Positions 1-4,750 of a stretch of 7,765 nucleotides of DNA are shown piece after piece. Source of the stretch: Streptosporangiaceae bacterium (GTDB taxonomy: Bacteria > Actinomycetota > Actinomycetes > Streptosporangiales > Streptosporangiaceae); the NCBI GenBank assembly GCA_030045295.1, contig JASIGD010000634.1:1-7765 (forward strand), given 5' to 3'. Below the pieces are notes generated by a model. That model searched no databases. It was not told the DNA's origin and saw nothing but the letters and a program-made list of their open reading frames with translations. The position numbers and the translations under genes are program-made. Positions within the stretch are counted from its first letter, which is position 1. Each line of letters opens with the position of its first letter.

Positions 1-995
1 ACGATGTCGGAGACCGGGTGGCCCTCCTTCCGTTCCAGGTACGCGCGGTAGCCTGCGATGTCGTTGAGCAGCCTGCGCGCCTGGTTCTCGCCGGCGTCGA
101 TCCCGGTCCGCAAGAAGAGCTTCCTGGCGAAGTGCCCCGATTCCGCGACCCGGGTCCGCAGCCGCAGCTTGTTTCCCTCTGGGGTGGGGATCAGCTCGAC
201 CTCCTCGGCGTCGAAGCCGAGCTCGTTGAGCCGGTGCAGCCGTTCGGCGATCTGGTGCCGCTGATCGTCCGGGCGCAGGATCTCCTCGCGGGTCAGCTCG
301 CACCACAGCGACTCGTAGCGCCTGCGCAGCTCGTCCGCGACCTCGAACGGGTCGACATCGGCCGAAAGCAGCTCGCCGGCCTGCAGATCGAGCATCTCGC
401 CGCTCACCCGCTCGACGGCCAGGTCGACGTCGTACTCACGCTGCCCGTCGGTCAGGGTCTGGTGCTGCTCACTGGTCTCCGCGTCGACCAGGTACGCCTC
501 CAGCGTGCCTGCGTCGTGCCGGAACAGCGTGTTGGACAGCGAGCAGTCGCCCCAGAAGATCCCGGACAGGTGCAGCCGGACCAGCAGTTCCACCAGCGCG
601 TCCAGCAGCCCGTCGACGGGGTGGATGCCGCGCGGGTTGGAGAAGACCGCCCGGTAGGTGGTCGCGTAGCTGAGGAACTTGGTGACCAGGATGGCGTCGG
701 CGTCCGGGTTCTCGGGGTCGCGGTCGACGGCGATCCCGATCGCCTCGACCGCGGGGACGTTCAGGTCGGCCAGCGCCCGCAGCACCCGGTACTCGCGGCG
801 GGCCAGCCGCTCGCTCAGCTCCTTGAGCGCATACAGGGTTCCGTCGTCGTAGACAAAGCGCACCACGTGCCGGGAGATGCCCCGCTGCCTGATCTCGACC
901 AGCCGGTCATCGCGCCACTGGGCCAGCGGCTCGGTCCAGGGCAGGGTGAGCAGCCCGGCCGCATGGTCGGCTGGCGGGGTGAAAACGAACCGCAC
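1..995 (-). CDS. DUF4032 kinase-like protein, 3' end cut by the window
   Basis: The minus strand encodes 331 codons from a GTG at 995 and runs off the window, so the C-terminus is missing. I chose this start because AGGAG (1006-1010) lies 10 bases upstream, and the only in-frame codons between the preceding gene's stop and this GTG contain no other start. Residues about 35-180 resemble a protein-kinase or lipopolysaccharide-kinase fold: ALKEL with Lys58 as candidate ATP lysine, WGDCSLSN (148-155) with Asp150 and Asn155 as a catalytic-loop-like motif, and LVDAET with Asp171 in the place of the metal-binding DFG Asp. The part from about 230 onwards, rich in Glu and Arg, matches my recollection of the actinobacterial DUF4032 region. 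The substrate and pathway are unknown. No signal peptide or membrane helix is visible, so it is probably cytoplasmic. It follows the dehydratase gene by 42 bases on the same strand and may share its transcript. The family call is from memory of motifs and was not searched. Confidence 0.82.
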   Translation of the reverse strand, partial: MRFVFTPPADHAAGLLTLPWTEPLAQWRDDRLVEIRQRGISRHVVRFVYDDGTLYALKELSERLARREYRVLRALADLNVPAVEAIGIAVDRDPENPDADAILVTKFLSYATTYRAVFSNPRGIHPVDGLLDALVELLVRLHLSGIFWGDCSLSNTLFRHDAGTLEAYLVDAETSEQHQTLTDGQREYDVDLAVERVSGEMLDLQAGELLSADVDPFEVADELRRRYESLWCELTREEILRPDDQRHQIAERLHRLNELGFDAEEVELIPTPEGNKLRLRTRVAESGHFARKLFLRTGIDAGENQARRLLNDIAGYRAYLERKEGHPVSDI

Positions 996-1037
996 AGTAA
1001 ATAGTCTCCTGTATCCGCGCCCGCGGGAGGTCCAGGG

Positions 1038-1976
1038 CTAGCCGAGCTGGGACGGCGACATGTTGGCGCCGCTGATCACGACCGCGACGTGCTCGCCCGA
1101 GGCGGGCTTGTACGCGCCGGAGAGCAACGCGGCGATCCCGACCGAGGCGGCCGGCTCGGCCGCGATCCTGAACGTCTGCCATAGGGCCTGCTGAGCGGCG
1201 AGGATGGCGGGGTCGTCGACCAGCACCACGTCGTCGACGTACGACTGGGTGATGGGAAACACCAGGTCGCCGACGCGCCGCGGGGCCAGGGCGTCCGCCG
1301 CGACGCTGCCCGCGGGCGCGTCGACGGGCAGGCCCGCGGCCCTGGCGTAGCTAAGGGTAGGCGCGCCGTCGGGCTCGGCCCCGACAACGCGCACGTCGCC
1401 CGCGAACCAGGATGCTATGCCGGCGATCAGGCCGCCCCCGCCGACCGGCACGAGCACGGTGTCGAGGTCGCTGGCCTGCTCGGCCAGCTCCAGGCCAACA
1501 GTGCCCTGGCCGAGGATGGTCTCGCGCTGGTCGTAGGCGTGCACGCTGATCGCGCCCGAGCGCTGCACCCAGTCCTGGGCGGCCGCGAGGGCGTCCGCGT
1601 AGCGGTCGCCGGTGACCACCAGGTCGGCGCCGAGCTGGCGGATGCGCTCGATCTTGGCCGGCGCGGACACGGTCGGCACGAAGATCTTCGCCGGCACGCC
1701 GCGCCTGCGGGCAGCGTAGGCGACGGCCACGCCGTGGTTGCCGCCGGAGGCCGCGACCACCCCGGCGGGCGGCACGTCCCGCAGCAGCAGGTTCGTGAAC
1801 GCGCCCCGGGCCTTGAACGAGCCGGCGCACTGCAACTGCTCCAGCTTGAGCGTGCCGACCGGCAGGACCGTAGCGGACGCATCGAGTTCGCTCAGGTCGA
1901 CCTCGATAACGGGCGTCCGCCTGATGTAGGGCCGGATCACGTCGTAGCAGCGGCGGATGTCGTCACGGGAGATCAC
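1038..1976 (-). CDS. Threonine/serine dehydratase, PLP-dependent (fold type II)
   Basis: This 312-residue protein should deaminate L-threonine and/or L-serine to 2-oxobutanoate or pyruvate plus ammonia in the cytoplasm. Visible family motifs, in order, are GSFKARG (52-58) with Lys55 as the PLP Schiff-base lysine, SGGNHG (77-82) binding the carboxylate/cofactor ring, a conserved stretch around DQRETILGQGT (149-159), the phosphate-binding glycine loop PVGGGGLIAG (177-186), and SGAN (302-305), where most relatives have SGGN for the pyridine nitrogen contact. The length fits the short catabolic or serine-racemase-like class. There is no C-terminal ACT domain, so isoleucine feedback as in biosynthetic IlvA is not expected. 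The start is the GTG at 1976, six bases after a -10-like TAGGGT. No strong Shine-Dalgarno is seen. It is divergent from the XdhC-like gene and precedes the DUF4032 gene. Exact substrate preference (Thr, Ser, hydroxyaspartate or racemase activity) cannot be told from sequence alone. Confidence 0.92.
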   Translation of the reverse strand: MISRDDIRRCYDVIRPYIRRTPVIEVDLSELDASATVLPVGTLKLEQLQCAGSFKARGAFTNLLLRDVPPAGVVAASGGNHGVAVAYAARRRGVPAKIFVPTVSAPAKIERIRQLGADLVVTGDRYADALAAAQDWVQRSGAISVHAYDQRETILGQGTVGLELAEQASDLDTVLVPVGGGGLIAGIASWFAGDVRVVGAEPDGAPTLSYARAAGLPVDAPAGSVAADALAPRRVGDLVFPITQSYVDDVVLVDDPAILAAQQALWQTFRIAAEPAASVGIAALLSGAYKPASGEHVAVVISGANMSPSQLG

Positions 1977-1982
1977 CTCTGC

Positions 1983-1988
1983 ACCCTA
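1983..1988 (-). promoter_or_regulatory. Candidate -10 box for the dehydratase gene
   Basis: Read on the minus strand this is TAGGGT, which fits the actinobacterial TANNNT -10 pattern. It ends six bases before the GTG at 1976, so the transcript would begin at or next to the start codon (leaderless). No good -35 is visible 16-18 bases upstream. The divergent gap is only 46 bases, so the promoter must overlap the control region of the XdhC-like gene. Confidence 0.4.
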
Positions 1989-2022
1989 CCCACCTGGTTG
2001 CCGCGCGGGAGAAACTGACAGC

Positions 2023-2583
2023 ATGACTGATCACACGCACCACGATGATGAAGACCCAGCCTGCGCCGTGGCGCACGGGACCGTCCCGTCCGGGGCGGCC
2101 GCCTCGACCGGAGGCGGCGCGACCGAGCGCACGCTGGTGGCGGTCTTCGCTTCGCCGGTGGCCGGATACCTACTGAGATACGGCGCAGACGTGGGGTTCC
2201 GCGGCTTGCTGCTCGAGCCCGACGAGGCACGCGCGGCCGGAGCTGCTGCCCTGGGGTTTCCCCTGATCACCGTGCCGCCAGACGAACTCGACGACTCGGC
2301 GGACGTGGTGGTCACCGACCATCACCGGGCCGAGCTCGGCGTGGTGCTCCGCGACGTGCTGGCCACCAAGGCGAGGTGGATCGGGCTGATGGGCAACCCG
2401 CGCCACGTCGGCCCGCACGTCGAGGCGCTCACCGCGCTGGGCGTGCCGGGGGCCGAGATCGCCCGCGTGCACCGGCCGATCGGGCTCAACATCGGCTCCC
2501 GGACCCCGCCCGAGATCGCGATCTCGGCCCTGGCCGGCTTGATCGCCGACCGCAACGGCCGGGCCGGCGGCTTCGAGTTCTGA
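2023..2583 (+). CDS. XdhC-type Rossmann-domain protein (C-terminal domain only)
   Basis: This 186-residue protein matches the C-terminal (Rossmann) domain of XdhC/CoxF-like chaperones, which handle molybdenum cofactor for xanthine- and CO-dehydrogenase-type enzymes. The diagnostic part is WIGLMGNPRH (119-128) followed by HRPIGLNIGSRTPPEIAIS (150-168), which reads like the family's conserved 'IGLxIGARTPEEIA' segment. The Rossmann strand near 39-67 is recognisable (VAVF, then LLLEPD), but the nucleotide loop reads FASPVAG instead of GxGxxG. The N-terminal XdhC/CoxI domain is absent; residues 1-36 are instead low-complexity and begin with a His/Asp-rich run (HTHHDDED). I chose the ATG at 2023 over an in-frame upstream ATG at 1957, because the latter would overlap the divergent dehydratase gene and encode an atypical extension. 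GGGAG (2007-2011) lies 11 bases upstream. No molybdoenzyme is encoded in the window, so its partner is unknown. Confidence 0.8.
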   Translation: MTDHTHHDDEDPACAVAHGTVPSGAAASTGGGATERTLVAVFASPVAGYLLRYGADVGFRGLLLEPDEARAAGAAALGFPLITVPPDELDDSADVVVTDHHRAELGVVLRDVLATKARWIGLMGNPRHVGPHVEALTALGVPGAEIARVHRPIGLNIGSRTPPEIAISALAGLIADRNGRAGGFEF

Positions 2584-2586
2584 ATC

Positions 2587-2617
2587 GCCCGCGGCCGGAC
2601 GTTTCCGGCCGCCGGGC
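2587..2617 (+). terminator. Hairpin terminator after the XdhC-like gene
   Basis: Three bases after the stop codon, 2587-2599 pairs with 2604-2617 to give 13 base pairs interrupted by one bulged base (2613), closed by a four-base CGTT loop. There is no T-run after it, which is common for actinobacterial terminators. It should insulate the membrane hydrolase gene downstream. Confidence 0.68.
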
Positions 2618-2648
2618 ATACTCGCCCGCGACGCCCGGTTAAAACCCT

Positions 2649-2678
2649 TAGCGGGTCAGCAGTGCGGCACATTACGCT
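2649..2678 (+). promoter_or_regulatory. Candidate promoter of the membrane hydrolase gene
   Basis: TACGCT (2673-2678) fits the TANNNT -10 pattern. TAGCGG (2649-2654) lies 18 bases upstream in the -35 position, though it matches TTGACA poorly. The same two hexamers, 17 bases apart, occur before the trp leader. A transcript from here would begin near 2685 and carry an untranslated leader of about 35 bases with a Shine-Dalgarno. The region 2618-2648 shows nothing else I can interpret. Confidence 0.35.
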
Positions 2679-2708
2679 GAAATAGCCGAAGCGGGGGCAA
2701 TGGCACGC

Positions 2709-2714
2709 GGGAGG
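2709..2714 (+). promoter_or_regulatory. Ribosome binding site that supports a TTG start
   Basis: GGGAGG sits five bases before the TTG at 2720. It is the best Shine-Dalgarno match in the gap and supports TTG over the in-frame ATG at 2777. An ATG at 2700 is out of frame and lies upstream of this site. Confidence 0.6.
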
Positions 2715-2719
2715 CGGCT

Positions 2720-4534
2720 TTGGCCGGGGCGTTCTTCCGGCACCGGGGACTCATCGCGTTCTCGGCTGGGGGCGCGATGGCGGAGGCGGCTGTCCTGTCA
2801 TTCCTGGCGCCCGACGCCCGAGCTCTCGCCCCGCAGGTCACCGCCCTGCCGCCGCTCGCCGCCTATCACGACCTGCGCTGGCTGTTCGCGTTTAACCAGT
2901 CCTGGCTCGGCTTCACCGCCGTGCTCGTCCTGCTGCTGGTGGCGCGCGCGGCCGTAGACGCGGTTCTGGTCCAGCTGGCCTGGCCACGCGAGCCCGGCGC
3001 TCGCGGCCCGGCGATGCCGCACGCGCTGGAAACCACCAACGCCCTGGGCATCCCGGAGACCCCAACCGTCCCGAGGCCGAGTTTCCTCGCGTCCGTCGTG
3101 TCGTGCGCCGTGCTGACCCTGCTGGTCGGGCTGGTGTTGTCACCCGTGGTCACGCTGATGTTCGGGGTGGCCCTGGTCCCGTTCTCCTGGCCGTACCTGG
3201 CGGCGGTGCCGATCCTGCTCGGCACCGCCGTGGCCCTCAGCCAGGGCGGCGTGGGCCAGGCCTGGTGGCGCCACCTGCCCCCGGTGCGCACCGCCGCCTG
3301 GGTGATCGCGACGTTCCTGGTCCTGTCCCTGGCCTCGGTGCTGATGACGCATCTCGACACGCCGGGCATCGTGGTCGTAGCCGGGCTGGTCGGCGTCGTC
3401 GACGCACGGGCCTGGTACGGGCTCACCACCGCGGCGGTCCGGCGTTCGGTGGGCAGGCCGCCGCACCCGTGGCCCTGGCGCGCCACCCTGCAGCGAATCC
3501 GTCGGGCACTTCGCCAGCGGACCAGCTGGGTCCCGGTGGCGCCGTTGGCGGCGGTGATGGTGATCGCCCTCGTGGTCGGCTTGACCCGGCTGGCCTTCAC
3601 CGGGACCGTGCACTTCGGCCCTGGCCCCAGCAACGTGGCCGCCGGGGTTCAACCAGGAGGCAGCCTGGCCGCGTCCATCGCGTCTAACCAGGCCGGCACG
3701 CCCGGCACGGCGCCGGCCGGTCCGGCATCGGTATCCAAGCCGCGCGGCGCGGTGCTCGTGGTCGAGGGGTTCGGGTCAAGCTGCTGCCACGACGCCGATG
3801 CCCTGCGGGCGGCCGAGCCCGGCCTGCTCGTACAGCAGTTCTCCTACCTCGGCCTGACCGCCGCCGGGCAGCCGATCTCGTACGGCCCGGCGGCCGGGGA
3901 CCTGCCCATCCAGGTGCTCGGCGACCGGATGGCCACGCAGGTGGAGAAGCTCTACCGGCAGGTCCGCGCGCCCGTGGACATCGTGGCGGAAAGCGAGGGG
4001 ACCCTCGGCCTGTACGCGATGCTGGCCCGGCACCCTCACGTGCCGGTTGGATCACTGGCGCTGCTCAGCCCCATCATCGAGCCGGGCCAGGTCGGCCAGG
4101 CGGACGGTACCGTGCCCGGCGACGCCCTGCTCACGCTCAATAACCTGGTCGCCGGGATGTCTCCGTACGGCAGTTCGGGGGCGCAGGCGCTGATCGACTC
4201 GGTTAGCCAGGTCGGCGGCCGCTACTTCGCGATGGTCAGCCGCGACCGCAGCCTGCCCTGGCTAGCGGTGGTCCCGCTAGCCGACGCGGTGACGCTGCCC
4301 GCGTGCCCGTGGCCGCAGAACGTGGTCTTCGTCAACGCGTTCCACGGCGGCCTGCTCGGCAACGCCTCCGTGCGGCAGATGGTCGAGGCCTTCTTCTCCG
4401 GCGGCAGGACCCCGGCCAGCGGGGCGGCCGGACCTGACGGGTCCCAGCAGCAGCTGCGCACCGCGGCCCAGCTCATCGCGGCCGCGGCCGCGGCCTGGCG
4501 GATGCCAGAGCTTCACCAGGCCTGCCCCCAGTGA
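2720..4534 (+). CDS. Polytopic membrane protein with extracytoplasmic alpha/beta-hydrolase domain
   Basis: The protein is 604 residues, starting at TTG 2720. Seven hydrophobic segments are visible at about 11-30, 62-84, 122-147, 148-172, 191-209, 215-230 and 272-290. Loops rich in Arg (7-9, 90-120, 180-190 and especially 230-268) alternate so that the N-terminus is inside and everything after helix 7 is outside, by the positive-inside rule. A Gly/Ala/Pro linker (about 300-340) leads to a hydrolase-like domain (343-560). In it, VLVVEGFGSSCC (345-356) is a first-strand/oxyanion region, AESEG (423-427) is a GxSxG-type nucleophile elbow with Ser425, and FHGGLLGN (541-548) contains a likely catalytic His542. 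The acid residue is uncertain, possibly Asp522. The paired Cys355/356 fit an oxidising compartment. The tail is Ala-rich. A lipase, esterase or acyltransferase acting on envelope lipids is plausible, but no substrate can be named. The TTG start keeps helix 1 whole; the ATG at 2777 would cut it. Confidence 0.8.
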   Translation: MAGAFFRHRGLIAFSAGGAMAEAAVLSFLAPDARALAPQVTALPPLAAYHDLRWLFAFNQSWLGFTAVLVLLLVARAAVDAVLVQLAWPREPGARGPAMPHALETTNALGIPETPTVPRPSFLASVVSCAVLTLLVGLVLSPVVTLMFGVALVPFSWPYLAAVPILLGTAVALSQGGVGQAWWRHLPPVRTAAWVIATFLVLSLASVLMTHLDTPGIVVVAGLVGVVDARAWYGLTTAAVRRSVGRPPHPWPWRATLQRIRRALRQRTSWVPVAPLAAVMVIALVVGLTRLAFTGTVHFGPGPSNVAAGVQPGGSLAASIASNQAGTPGTAPAGPASVSKPRGAVLVVEGFGSSCCHDADALRAAEPGLLVQQFSYLGLTAAGQPISYGPAAGDLPIQVLGDRMATQVEKLYRQVRAPVDIVAESEGTLGLYAMLARHPHVPVGSLALLSPIIEPGQVGQADGTVPGDALLTLNNLVAGMSPYGSSGAQALIDSVSQVGGRYFAMVSRDRSLPWLAVVPLADAVTLPACPWPQNVVFVNAFHGGLLGNASVRQMVEAFFSGGRTPASGAAGPDGSQQQLRTAAQLIAAAAAAWRMPELHQACPQ

Positions 4535-4542
4535 CCCTTCTC

Positions 4543-4557
4543 GGCGCCGCTGGCGCC
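4543..4557 (+). terminator. Possible weak terminator hairpin
   Basis: Eight bases after the hydrolase stop codon, two copies of GGCGCC flank GCT and can form a six-pair stem with a three-base loop. No T-run follows. Because each arm is itself a palindrome, this may be only a chance GC-rich repeat. Confidence 0.35.
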
Positions 4558-4567
4558 AACCCCGCAC

Positions 4568-4577
4568 CCGCTAGCGG
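4568..4577. repeat. Perfect 10-base palindrome at the trp promoter
   Basis: CCGCTAGCGG is a perfect inverted repeat centred between 4572 and 4573. It overlaps the expected -35 position of the promoter before the trp leader, where a repressor or activator could bind. It is short, and such palindromes arise by chance in GC-rich DNA. Confidence 0.3.
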
Positions 4578-4600
4578 AACCAGAGACGATCCGCTACGCT
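4572..4600 (+). promoter_or_regulatory. Candidate promoter for the trp leader and trpEG
   Basis: TACGCT (4595-4600) is a TANNNT -10-like box. TAGCGG (4572-4577) lies 17 bases upstream at the -35 position but is a poor match to TTGACA. Initiation 7-8 bases after the -10 would fall at 4607-4608, directly on the GTG of the leader peptide, giving a leaderless leader transcript. The same pair of hexamers precedes the membrane hydrolase gene. Confidence 0.5.
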
Positions 4601-4607
4601 ATGCCGC

Positions 4608-4649
4608 GTGACGCGATCAGCCCGCCTTCAGTGGTGGCGCCGCCGGTAG
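4608..4649 (+). CDS. trpL: trp leader peptide, MTRSARLQWWRRR
   Basis: A 13-codon reading frame begins at GTG 4608 and ends at TAG 4647-4649. Codons 9 and 10 (4632-4637) are tandem TGG, the hallmark of a Trp-sensing leader. The tandem Trp codons lie just upstream of the pause hairpin, and the stop codon overlaps its loop and 3' arm, as in classical attenuation. Three arginine codons (CGC CGC CGG) follow the Trp codons. No Shine-Dalgarno precedes the GTG, and the -10-like box ends only seven bases before it, which suggests translation from the 5' end of the transcript. Its role is inferred: slow decoding when charged tRNA-Trp is scarce lets the downstream antiterminator form. The peptide itself may have no function. 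Confidence 0.8.
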   Translation: MTRSARLQWWRRR

Positions 4650-4689
4650 GCGGCACGCTGGCTTGCGTCTGCACCCAGAAGCGACCGCC
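4639..4689 (+). promoter_or_regulatory. trp attenuator: pause hairpin and antiterminator
   Basis: Segment 1 (4639-4644) pairs perfectly with segment 2 (4649-4654) over six G-C pairs with a GGTA loop; this 1:2 hairpin overlaps the leader stop codon. Segment 2, extended to 4661, can instead pair with segment 3 (4675-4689): GGCGG with CCGCC, then CGC with GCG, then TGG with CCA. That is 11 pairs broken by a small internal loop and a three-base bulge, with a 13-base loop. A ribosome stalled on the Trp codons would open 1:2 and leave segment 2 free for this antiterminator. A ribosome at the stop codon would cover segment 2. The pairings are read directly from the sequence; folding energies were not computed. 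Confidence 0.75.
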
Positions 4690-4713
4690 CAGGAACGGCG
4701 GCCGCTTTCTCCT
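4677..4713 (+). terminator. trp attenuator terminator (3:4 hairpin with U-rich tail)
   Basis: Segment 3 (4677-4689) pairs with segment 4 (4697-4710). Nine-base arms GCGACCGCC and GGCGGCCGC carry one A-C mismatch. They extend outward through A-T, A-T, G-C and A-T pairs with one bulged T. The loop is seven bases (4690-4696). The 3' arm and what follows are T-rich (TTTCTCCTT). It shares segment 3 with the antiterminator, so the two cannot coexist. Termination would release an RNA of roughly 105 bases before trpEG. Confidence 0.75.
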
Positions 4714-4740
4714 TATCGGCCGCCTCCGGGCCTGAACCCG

Positions 4741-4745
4741 AGAGG
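4741..4745 (+). promoter_or_regulatory. Ribosome binding site of trpEG
   Basis: AGAGG lies five bases before the GTG at 4751. It is downstream of the terminator, so translation of trpEG depends on readthrough of the attenuator. It confirms GTG 4751 as the start. Confidence 0.6.
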
Positions 4746-4750
4746 TCACC

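Noticed and set aside
18..1004. A 328-codon open frame on the plus strand at the left edge
   Set aside because: It is antisense to the DUF4032 gene. The minus-strand reading shows kinase-like motifs and a Shine-Dalgarno, and this one shows neither.
2700..2957. Out-of-frame ATG at 2700 as a separate gene before the hydrolase
   Set aside because: It is Arg/Ser/Pro-rich, has no family resemblance and overlaps the hydrolase frame, which has its own Shine-Dalgarno.
4601..4735. A 44-codon frame starting at ATG 4601, overlapping the trp leader
   Set aside because: It runs through the attenuator stems, has no Shine-Dalgarno and no Trp codons. The frame starting at GTG 4608 fits attenuation much better.
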